Shown piece by piece: positions 27,982 to 36,677 of a stretch of DNA of 64,000 bases. Positions within the stretch are counted from its first letter, which is position 1, and each line of letters begins with the position of its first letter. A model generated the notes under the pieces. The model saw only the letters and a program-made list of their open reading frames with translations. It was not told the origin of the DNA and did no database searches. The stretch is from an uncultured Bryobacteraceae bacterium (GTDB lineage Bacteria > Acidobacteriota > Terriglobia > Bryobacterales > Bryobacteraceae): contig CAKZUE010000001.1 of the NCBI GenBank assembly GCA_937920635.1, forward strand, positions 1-64,000, given 5' to 3'. The position numbers were made by a program, and so were the translations under genes.

Positions 27982-30651
27982 ATGCGCGTGTCTGATATCG
28001 TGATGGCAGAGATGTGGACGCACCGGCCGTTTCACTACCATTCGCCCGAAGAGCTCGCGCAGGACATTGAGCGGCTCGGGCTGGACATTCCCATCACCAC
28101 GGATCTCTCGCCGCTCTGCGAGCCGCTGGATTGCGGCCGTTTCCGGCTTCCGAACCGGTTTGTGGTGCTTCCGATGGAGGGATGCGACGGCACGGGCGAC
28201 GGCGCGCCGGATGAGCTGACATACAGGCGTTACCGGCGGTTTGCCGCGGGCGGCGCGGGACTGCTGTGGGTGGAGGCCTGCGCGGTGGTGCAGGAAGGGC
28301 GCGCGAATCCACGGCAGTTGTGGATCCACGCTGGCAACATGGCCGCGTTTGCGCGAATGCTGGATGAGGCGCGGCGGGCGGCGGCCGAGACGATGGGCGC
28401 GTCCCACCGCCCGGTGTTCGTGCTTCAGTTGACGCATTCAGGACGGTATTCGAAGCCCGGAAAGAAGCCGGCGCCGATCATCGCCCATCACTCCAAATTC
28501 CTCGATCCAGTGATGGGGTTGCCGCCCGATTATCCGCTGATCACGGATGAGGAACTGGAGCGGCTCGAAGATGTGTATGTGGAGGCGGCGCGGTGCGCGC
28601 TGGAAGCGGGCTTTGACGCCGTCGACGTGAAGGCGTGCCACCGCTATCTGGTGAGCGAGCTGCATGCTTCGTTCACGCGCGAGAACTCGCGGTATGGCGG
28701 AGCGGAGTTCGACAACCGCACGCGGTTCTTCCGCAACGTGGTTTTGAAGATCCGCGACCGGGTGCCGGGCATCGCCGTGACGACGCGCATGAACGCCTAC
28801 GACGCCATGCCGCACCCGTACGGCTGGGGCATGGCGGCCGACGGCAGCGACCGCCCGGATCTGACAGAGCCGCTGCGGCTGGTGGGATGGCTCGCCGGGC
28901 AGGGGGCGCCTCTGGTCAACATCACCATCGGCAATCCGTATTTCAACCCGTATGTGAACCGTCCGTTCGACCTGCCGATCGCAGGCGCGCCGCTGCCGCC
29001 GGAGCATCCGCTGGAGGGCGTGGCGCGGTTCCTGCACATCGTGCGCGAGGTGCAGCAGGCGCATCCGCAACTGCCCGTGGTGGGCGGCGGGTATTCCTGG
29101 CTGCGGCAGTTTCTGCCTCATGTGGCGGCGGCGGCGGTGAGGCGGGGTTGGGTGTCTCTGGCGGGCGGCGGGCGGATGGCGTTTGCATATCCGGATTTTC
29201 CGCGCGAGGTGCTCGCCGGGCGCCCGCTGGATCCCGAAAAGGTGTGCGTGGCGTGCTCGGCGTGCACGCAGATCATGCGCGACGGAGGGCGGTCGGGCTG
29301 CGTGCCGCGCGATGCGGCGATCTACGAGCCGATTTACAAGGCGGGGCGCGCCGAGGCGCTGGATACGATCCGGAAAGAGGCGGGATTCTGCCGGCAGTGC
29401 AACGATCCGACGTGCGTGCCGAAGTGCCCGGCGGGCGTGAACGTGCCGAAGTTCATTCAGGCGATCGTGGACGGCCGCTACCGAGACGCCTATGAAACAA
29501 TTCGCGAGGCGAATGTTCTGGCCGCGGTGTGCGGTTATGTCTGCCCGTCGGAGACGCTGTGCGAGTCCGGCTGCATCAACGAGCGCTATTCCGAGCCGGT
29601 GCCGATCCGGCATCTGCAACGGTGGGTGTCGCGCATGGCGCTGGAAGAGGGATGGAGCCGCGAGGCGCGTCCGCGCCCTGAGCCGACGGGGTTCCGCGTG
29701 GCCGTGGTGGGCGCGGGCGCGGCAGGCGTGGCGGCGGCGGTGACCCTGGCTGCCCAGGGCCACGCGGTCACGCTGCTCGACAGGAAACCCGCGCCGGGAG
29801 GCGTGGCCCGCGAGACGATCCCGCTGGACCGCCTGCCGGATGACATTTTGCGGCGCGAGCTGGAGGACGCGCTGGTGGCTTCCGGCGCGGTGGAGCGGCG
29901 GCAGTTCGAACTGGGAACGTCAGGGACGCTGGATGATCTGTTTGCGGAGAGGTTCGACGCGGTGCTGGTGGCGGCGGGGCTGACGAAGTCGATTCCGCTG
30001 CCGGGCGCGGCGCGGCCTCAGGCTGGCGTCTCAGGGGCGCTTGAGTTTCTGCGGCGCGTCAAGCACGAGGGCGCGCGCGTGGCGGGGGCGGTGGCGGTGC
30101 TCGGAGGAGGCAATACGGCGATCGATGCGGCGCTGTCGGCGCTGCGCGCCGGGGCGCAGGACGTGTATCTCGTGTACCGCCGGTCGTTCGCGGAGATGCC
30201 GGCGTGGCCGGAGGAGCGCGACGCGGCGGTGCGCGCCGGGGTGCATTTCCTGGTTCTGACACAACCGCTCGATTATGTTTCAGACGAGGCGGGGCGGCTG
30301 GCCGGATTGAAAGTGGCGCGGACACGGCTGGGCGCGCCGGACGGGAGCGGGCGGCGCCGGCCGGAGGTGATCGCGGGCACCGAACATGTGCTGCCGTGCG
30401 AGACGGCGGTGGAGGCGATCGGGCAATCGGTGGACGAAGCGATCCTGGCGGCGCTGCCGGGCGTGGAGTTCACGAAGCGCGGAACGGTGGCCACGCGCCC
30501 CGGGTCGCTGGAGACGAGCCGCGCCCGCGTCTGGGCGGCAGGCGATCTGGTCAACGGCGGCGCCACGGTGGTGCAGGCGGTGGCGGAGGGCATGCGCGCG
30601 GCGCGGGAGATCGACGCGGCGCTGACAGCAGCGGCGGCCGCCCGCGCCTGA
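27982..30651 (+). CDS. OYE-family NADH:flavin oxidoreductase fused to GltD-like Fe-S/FAD/NAD oxidoreductase
   Basis: TIM-barrel LPNRFVVLPMEGCDG...; CVACSACTQIMRDGGRSGC; CRQCNDPTCVPKCPAG; VAVVGAGAAGVAAAVTLAAQGHAVTLLD; AVLGGGNTAID. Confidence 0.92.
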   Translation: MRVSDIVMAEMWTHRPFHYHSPEELAQDIERLGLDIPITTDLSPLCEPLDCGRFRLPNRFVVLPMEGCDGTGDGAPDELTYRRYRRFAAGGAGLLWVEACAVVQEGRANPRQLWIHAGNMAAFARMLDEARRAAAETMGASHRPVFVLQLTHSGRYSKPGKKPAPIIAHHSKFLDPVMGLPPDYPLITDEELERLEDVYVEAARCALEAGFDAVDVKACHRYLVSELHASFTRENSRYGGAEFDNRTRFFRNVVLKIRDRVPGIAVTTRMNAYDAMPHPYGWGMAADGSDRPDLTEPLRLVGWLAGQGAPLVNITIGNPYFNPYVNRPFDLPIAGAPLPPEHPLEGVARFLHIVREVQQAHPQLPVVGGGYSWLRQFLPHVAAAAVRRGWVSLAGGGRMAFAYPDFPREVLAGRPLDPEKVCVACSACTQIMRDGGRSGCVPRDAAIYEPIYKAGRAEALDTIRKEAGFCRQCNDPTCVPKCPAGVNVPKFIQAIVDGRYRDAYETIREANVLAAVCGYVCPSETLCESGCINERYSEPVPIRHLQRWVSRMALEEGWSREARPRPEPTGFRVAVVGAGAAGVAAAVTLAAQGHAVTLLDRKPAPGGVARETIPLDRLPDDILRRELEDALVASGAVERRQFELGTSGTLDDLFAERFDAVLVAAGLTKSIPLPGAARPQAGVSGALEFLRRVKHEGARVAGAVAVLGGGNTAIDAALSALRAGAQDVYLVYRRSFAEMPAWPEERDAAVRAGVHFLVLTQPLDYVSDEAGRLAGLKVARTRLGAPDGSGRRRPEVIAGTEHVLPCETAVEAIGQSVDEAILAALPGVEFTKRGTVATRPGSLETSRARVWAAGDLVNGGATVVQAVAEGMRAAREIDAALTAAAAARA

Positions 30652-30732
30652 GCAGGTGGCGGCGGGCACAGGCCTGCCGCCATGCTTCTGCCGCGGAAGA
30701 GATTCCGAGCCGGACGGGGGCGGATCCAGACA

Positions 30733-31563
30733 TCAGGACCGGGTCTCGTGGAGGAACGGGCGCAGATGATGCGCCGCCTGCCGCACCGCCGATTCCTCAT
30801 CGGGGTGCTGGAGGCACTCCACCGACACGAAGCCCGAATAGCCGAGCGCGTGGAGCACGCGGATGAATTCTCCGAAGTTCTGGTTGCCGAGGCCGGGGGC
30901 CATGCGGTTGTTGTCGGAGAGCTGAACCCATCCGACGGCTGGATGAGCGCGGATCAAGGCCGCCAGCACCGACCGCTCTTCCAGCAGAGCGTGGTAGGCG
31001 TCGAAGACCAGCAGCGGTTTCCATCCTTCGAACCTCTTGCGCAGGGCGAGCCCATCGGCTACGGTGTGGAGCCAGTTGCAGACGAAGCGGGACTGCGGCT
31101 CGATCGCGATGGCCACTCCGGCTTCCGAAGCATGCGCCAACGCTTCCTGAAGGCTCTCCACGGCAGCCGCGGCGGCTCTCTCGCGGCTTTCGTCCGCGGG
31201 CAGGCTGCCGCGCAACGTGCCAATGTTGACGACCCGCGCGCCGACGGCGGCGGCAAAATCAATGACGCGATTCAGGGCTGCAACCGCGCGGGCGCGCGCC
31301 GATGCGGCCAGCGCGCAAAGCTGATGACCCTCCTCTTTGCGGAGCTGCCCGGTGCTGACGGCAGGAAGGTCAAGGCCAGCGTCTTTGGCCAGGCGCAGGA
31401 TCTGGCATGGATCGAGATGGCTGGGGTCGCGCACCATCAACTCCGCGGCCTCGTAGCCGCTGGACGCGAGCAGAGCAAAGGCCTGCCCGAGAGGGCGGCG
31501 CAGCGCCAGCATGGCGCGGTCCTCGCATTCGGGAGTAGCCACGGTGTAGCAGAGCCGGATCAT
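30733..31563 (-). CDS. Sugar phosphate isomerase/epimerase (AP-endonuclease 2 TIM barrel)
   Basis: GARVVNIGTLRGSLP...IAIEPQSRFVCNWLHT...VGWVQLSDNNRMAPGLGNQNFGEFIRVL. Confidence 0.85.
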   Translation of the reverse strand: MIRLCYTVATPECEDRAMLALRRPLGQAFALLASSGYEAAELMVRDPSHLDPCQILRLAKDAGLDLPAVSTGQLRKEEGHQLCALAASARARAVAALNRVIDFAAAVGARVVNIGTLRGSLPADESRERAAAAAVESLQEALAHASEAGVAIAIEPQSRFVCNWLHTVADGLALRKRFEGWKPLLVFDAYHALLEERSVLAALIRAHPAVGWVQLSDNNRMAPGLGNQNFGEFIRVLHALGYSGFVSVECLQHPDEESAVRQAAHHLRPFLHETRS

Positions 31564-32225
31564 GGTTCGAGAATACCCCGGAGGGCGCGGTGGCTGGTTT
31601 CGAGGCTGGAGAAGACGGGCACGCCGAGGCGGCTTTGCAGCGTTTCGCGCAGATGGGCCATGGAGACCTGCGCCAGCACGAGGACTTCGGCGCCGGCTGA
31701 CAGCAGCGCCTGCGCCCGGGCGGCGAGCGCTTCATCGTGGGCTGCGGAATCGCCAGCGAGCAGGGCCTCGAGGGCTTGCTCGCACAGCTCCGTGCGGAGA
31801 TGGATGACGCGTTCCGCCTGCCGGGCGGCTTCCCGCAGAACCGCGCGCGTGGGTTGGAGGGTTGGAGGAAAGGTGGCCAACACGCCGATTTCAGTCCCTG
31901 CGCGGACGGCAGCCTCGGCCATGGGCGCGTCGATTTTCACCAGCGGGAGGCCCGAGGCGGCGGAAAGCCTGCGGATGAGATCGACGCTGGCGGCAGAACA
32001 TGTGACGAGGGCGGCCTCGGCGCAGTAGCGGCTGCGGGCGCGCAGGATGAGAGAGAGCAGCCCGCTTTCCGCGGCCTGTGCATCGCCCTGCCGGAAGGAG
32101 CGCATGACGCCGTCGTCGAGCAGGTTGGTGACCTCCCATTCCGGCTCGGCTTGCCCGCAGTAGCGCATGAGGGGCGCGATGGCGGCGGGCGAGGCGTGGA
32201 TGAAGGAGACCCGATGCAGCGCCAC
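31560..32225 (-). CDS. Asp/Glu racemase-family protein
   Basis: LVTCSAASVDLIRRL, IDAPMAEAAVRAGTEIGVLATFPPTLQPT, LVLAQVSMAHL. Confidence 0.8.
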   Translation of the reverse strand: MALHRVSFIHASPAAIAPLMRYCGQAEPEWEVTNLLDDGVMRSFRQGDAQAAESGLLSLILRARSRYCAEAALVTCSAASVDLIRRLSAASGLPLVKIDAPMAEAAVRAGTEIGVLATFPPTLQPTRAVLREAARQAERVIHLRTELCEQALEALLAGDSAAHDEALAARAQALLSAGAEVLVLAQVSMAHLRETLQSRLGVPVFSSLETSHRALRGILEP

Positions 32226-32228
32226 CGC

Positions 32229-33923
32229 TCACTCCAGCCCCAGCACGACGGCCGGGTTGGCCGCCGTCATCCGTTCCAGCTCGGAAGCGGAAAAGCCCTG
32301 ATGCATCATCTGTTCGAGGAAATACGCGAATCCCTCGACGGGGTGCAGGTTTTCAGGCTGGCCGAGGTCGGTGGCCAGCACGGAGGACCCGACGCCGACG
32401 GCGCGGATGTCAGCGGCCAGGCCCGCCCAGTCGCGGTGAAAGCCCGCGCGGCAAAAACAGCGTTCGAAATACAGGCCGGGGCCGGATAATTTCCGCTGCC
32501 ATTCCGGCGGCATGGCGATGAAATTGATTTCCGGGTGGGTGATGAGAATGGCGCGCACGCCTTCCAGGCGCGCTGCTGCAACAACGGCGGCGGTCTCTTC
32601 AGCGGAAAGATGCCCGGTGCCGAGCACGGCGCCGGAGCGGGCGATGCGCCGGATGATTTCGATGACCGCGGGCAGGAGCGCGCCGTCCTGGTCCAGCGCG
32701 CGCATCCCTGTGCCGGGATGGCCGGCGATCATCCAGAAGGGGCCGGCGAATCCGTGGCTCCTGGTGATCCACCCGATCAGCCACACGAACAGCGCCCCCA
32801 TGAACGACCCGATGCAGCCCATCACACCCGCCACCAGTCCTACCCGCCCCGGGGCGATGTCCTGATTGAATGCCAGAAACAGCGCGCCCCAGCAGGCCCG
32901 GCCCAGATTCAGAAGGAAGATGCTGGCGATGGCGAATCCGACGCCCGGCGCGAATGGCACCAGGGCGATCGACAGCATCACCAGGGCCGAAACCCACATC
33001 ATCCGCACCCGCGCCCGCGCCACGCTCCAGCCACGAGAGATCAGCCACGACACGGCCGCCCCGCCGCCAATGAAGCCAATGTCGAGGCCGGCGTAGACGA
33101 GAAACAGATACCCGCTCAAAGTGCCGCTCACCTTCAATCCCCACTCCTGCACGAAGTAGGTGGGCATCCAGGCGGAACTGATGTGAATGATGGGAATCGT
33201 GAAGGCCGCGCCCGCCGTGCAGGCCCAGAACTTCCGGTTGCGCAGGAGCACGCCGAGGCGGTCGGCTTCGACAGGGGCGGCCGCCGGAGGGGCGCCGCGC
33301 AGGATCGCCGGACCGGGCCGGAACCAGGCGAGCCACGCTGCGGTCCAGACCAGGCCCAGAAGGCCGAGCACGACGAATCCGAAGCGCCAGCCGAAGCGGT
33401 TGGCGAGGAAGATCATCAGCACGGGCGCCAGAATCGCGCCGATGCTGGCTCCGATCATCATGAGCCCGTTGGCGAAAGTCCGCTCCCGCGGCGGCATCGC
33501 GCGGGCGATGATGCGCGCCGCGCCGGTCTGGCCGGCCGTCTCGAAGGCGCCCAACAGCAGGCGGCAGGCGAACAACTGGCCGAATCCTCGCGCCGCTCCC
33601 GCCAGAATCTGCGGGCAGGACCAGAGCGCGACAAACAGGCCGTACGTGATGCGGATGTTGTAGCGGTCCAGAATCCATCCGATGGGAATGTGCATGGGCG
33701 CGTATGCGTAGAAGAACGCGGACAGCAGCCGCCCCAGGCGCTCGTTGTCCAGGCGCAGCTCGCCGGCCACGATCGGGGCCACCACGCTGAGGGCCTGACG
33801 GTCGAGGTAGCTGAGCGCGGTGGCCAGCAGCAGGAATCCGCACAGCTTCCATTGCCAGGCGGTCAGGCGGATGGCTCCCCCCGCCGGGGAGGAGTGCGCC
33901 GCGCTGGAAACGGGGGTGTGCAA
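32229..33923 (-). CDS. Chimeric ORF: MFS transporter N-terminal part fused to C-terminal part of a DUF6282-like metal-dependent hydrolase
   Basis: MFS sequence to GFAGPFWMIAG, then HPGTGMRALDQDGALLPAVIEII...AVLGTGHLSAEE...ILITHPE. Confidence 0.8.
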   Translation of the reverse strand: MHTPVSSAAHSSPAGGAIRLTAWQWKLCGFLLLATALSYLDRQALSVVAPIVAGELRLDNERLGRLLSAFFYAYAPMHIPIGWILDRYNIRITYGLFVALWSCPQILAGAARGFGQLFACRLLLGAFETAGQTGAARIIARAMPPRERTFANGLMMIGASIGAILAPVLMIFLANRFGWRFGFVVLGLLGLVWTAAWLAWFRPGPAILRGAPPAAAPVEADRLGVLLRNRKFWACTAGAAFTIPIIHISSAWMPTYFVQEWGLKVSGTLSGYLFLVYAGLDIGFIGGGAAVSWLISRGWSVARARVRMMWVSALVMLSIALVPFAPGVGFAIASIFLLNLGRACWGALFLAFNQDIAPGRVGLVAGVMGCIGSFMGALFVWLIGWITRSHGFAGPFWMIAGHPGTGMRALDQDGALLPAVIEIIRRIARSGAVLGTGHLSAEETAAVVAAARLEGVRAILITHPEINFIAMPPEWQRKLSGPGLYFERCFCRAGFHRDWAGLAADIRAVGVGSSVLATDLGQPENLHPVEGFAYFLEQMMHQGFSASELERMTAANPAVVLGLE

Positions 33924-34030
33924 GGATCGCTTCCGCCTTGTGCCTTATTGTGGATATCAAATATATCAGTAGAATGTCAAGTGTGGAATGGCGGTTTTCT
34001 CGGGCGCCGGCCTGTACTATAATGCCGGGC

Positions 34031-34774
34031 ATGAGACGCAAAACCGCCCGCCGGGCGGCGCACGCCCCGTCCGGCCGGACCGAGCCCGCCTCCGGCAGCC
34101 GGAAGCTTTCGGCCATGGACCGCGCCTACCGCGCCATCAAGGCCGACATCCTGGCCAACGTGCTCCGCCCGGGCGACGCCGTCCCCGTCGAGAGATACGT
34201 TCGCGATTTGCGGCTGAGCCGCACGCCGGTGCGCGAGGCGACCCTGCGTCTTCAGCGGGAGGGGCTCATCGACATCCGCCCCCGGCTGGGCACCTTCGTC
34301 TCCTACCTCGACCTGCGGCAGATCCGCGACATGTACCGGGTGCGCCGGCTGCTGGAAGGCGAAGCCGCGCGGGAAGCGGCTGCACGGGCGCCGGAGGAGG
34401 CGCTGCGGACCTTGCGGGACCAGCTTGCCGCGTTCCGCGAAACGGGGGAAATCGATACGCGCGGCATGTCGGAGACCGGAAAGCGGGTGCATCTGCTGAT
34501 ATGGGAGCACTGTGGAAACGAGGTCCTGCGCTCCATGATTCTCTCCATGCAGGATCATTTCACGCGCTTCCGCAGCCTGTCGATCCAGCTTCCGGAGAAG
34601 ATCCTCTCCTCGCACCACGAGCATCTGGCGATCCTCGACAGCCTCCTCGCCAGGGACGGCGAGCGGGCTGCCGCGCTGATCCACCAGCACTTCGATCACG
34701 CCTCGCAATTCCTGCTCGACAGCCTCCTGCATGGCTCGCCGGCTGAGGGGCCGCGCGTGACCGTGACGTTCTGA
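34031..34774 (+). CDS. GntR family (FCD-type) transcriptional regulator
   Basis: Within ORF 33938-34774; LSAMDRAYRAIKADILANVLRPGDAVPVERYVRDLRLSRTPVREATLRLQREGLIDIRPRLGTFV. Start approximate. Confidence 0.92.
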   Translation: MRRKTARRAAHAPSGRTEPASGSRKLSAMDRAYRAIKADILANVLRPGDAVPVERYVRDLRLSRTPVREATLRLQREGLIDIRPRLGTFVSYLDLRQIRDMYRVRRLLEGEAAREAAARAPEEALRTLRDQLAAFRETGEIDTRGMSETGKRVHLLIWEHCGNEVLRSMILSMQDHFTRFRSLSIQLPEKILSSHHEHLAILDSLLARDGERAAALIHQHFDHASQFLLDSLLHGSPAEGPRVTVTF

Positions 34775-34823
34775 GTCGAACGCTGTTGACCAGCGTCAGG
34801 TATATCTGTAGCATATAATCACC

Positions 34824-36105
34824 ATGCTAAAGATGATCCTCCTGCTGTCGGCGGGCGCTGCGCCGGCGCCGGCCCAGCCCGCCTCCGCCCCGCCCGACCA
34901 GATCCACCTGGCCTGGACGCGCGACGCGTCGACCACGATGACGGTTGTGTGGCGGACGCTGGATGAGTCGGTTCCCTCCGCCGTTGAATTCCGCAGGCGG
35001 GGCGGGACCCGGTGGCGCCGCGCCACGGGCGGCCTCCGTCCCAGCGGAACGGAGGGGCGGCTGCACGAAGTCCTGTTGTCGGGGCTTGAACCAGCCACGA
35101 GATACGAATACCGGGTGGCTGGCCCCGGCGGTTCCTGGAGCGACGTCCACGCTTTTCTGACGGCGCCCCGCCTCGGTCAGCCATTTGAGGCGGTTTTCGT
35201 GGCCGATACGGGGCTCGACGGCAGGCTGGATGGCCTCTCCACCGGGACCCGGGAGGTGGTGGAGGAGGTGGCGAAACTCGATCCGACCGTGATTCTGTGG
35301 GGCGGCGACGGGGCCTACTACAACACAGACAAGCGGTTCGGCACGCTGGATCGAACCATTGACTTCTGGTTCAACATGGTGATGCCGTTTGCCGCCAAAG
35401 CGGCGCTGATGCCCACCTATGGCAACCACGAGATCTTTCTCAACGAAGGATACCTGTTCTGGGCGGACCGCTTCCCAACACCGGATGGCCTGGACAACCG
35501 CCGCTACTATTCCTTCGACGTGGGCGACGTCCACTTCGTCTCGATTCTGGCAGCGGACTCGGAAAGAGGGGAGCTTCCGGCGACTGTGATCCGCTGGATC
35601 GACGCCGACCTGGCGCGCGCGGAAAGCCGGCAGGAAGTGGCTGGTTCCTTATCTGCATGTCGCGCCGTTTTCAGACGGCTCCAATCACCCATCCAACCTG
35701 GATTACCGCAGGCAATTGGGGCCTCTTTTTGAAAAGCATGGCGTGAGGCTGGTGGTCAGCTGCCAGGACCAGTCCTACGAGAGGACGTTTCCGTTGAAAG
35801 GTGTTCCGGACAGGATGGAAATTACCAGCACGGCGAAGGAGTGCTATGGCGGCAGCGACGGCACGGTCTGTCTGAAAGTGGGACCGGGCGGCAAGCTGAG
35901 CAATATCAACAAGCGCTTCGCCGATTTCAAGACCCATCCGCCGCCGCCTCACACGGCGTTCCGCGACAACACGGCCCATCATTTCGCGAGGCTTCAGTTC
36001 ACAGCGGACAGCGTCCGCGTCCGGATCATTGCCGTGTTGCGCGGCAGGCAGACCTGGGTGCAGGACGAGTTTCGGTACACGCTGGGCGCCTGCCCCGCGC
36101 AGTGA
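34824..36105 (+). pseudogene. Purple acid phosphatase-like metallophosphoesterase, frameshifted near 35610-35645
   Basis: Frame 1: ILWGGDGAYYNTD...MPTYGNHEIF; continues in another frame: KWLVPYLHVAPFSDGSNHPSNLDYRRQLGPLFEKHGVRLVVSCQDQSYERTFPLKG. Confidence 0.8.
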
Positions 36106-36509
36106 CGCAGCGCCAAAGAGGGCGCGGGCGATCTGCAATGGCGGTGGCTGCGCCGCGCGCGAAGGCCGCGCCAGCGGCCGGAGTAAGCTACCATGAACCT
36201 CCAGGACATCAGCAGGGATGAAAATCGCCGCGCCTTGCTGCGGCTTCAGAGCCGCGCCCGGGGGCCGCGCCACCGCGATTCAGTGCCGCGAACGAAGGCG
36301 GCGTCAGCCGCCGACAGTGAGCGGTCACCCCCATGGCCTTCGCTGACCGGGCGATTTTCGAGGCAGCGGTCCGCGCACACCGCCACGCACGCCACGTCCG
36401 GTCTCGGTGGAACCGCTCGCTCCCGCGGCCTGCGACCGCTTCGCTCGCGGCACAGAACATGGCCGCAGCCAGCTGCCACCCCGCTCCTACGATGGTTGGT
36501 TGCAGGACA

Positions 36510-36664
36510 AAAAAGGGGAATTGTGTTCCTGTCCCCTTTTTCACGCGAAGGCCGCGCCGTGCGGCCGCTCCAGCCGCGGGGCCTGCCGGGGCTTTCCCCA
36601 ACCTTCGTGAAAAACCGGGGCCAGGCGGGCCTGACCCCGGTTTTAACCCCGGTTTTACCCCGGT
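36510..36664. repeat. Cluster of short inverted and G/C-run repeats related to the 34-bp element
   Basis: aaaaaaggggaattgtgttcctgtccccttttt and aaaaccggggccaggcgggcctgaccccggttttaaccccggttttaccccgg. Confidence 0.6.
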
Positions 36665-36677
36665 TCTTGATGGCAGG

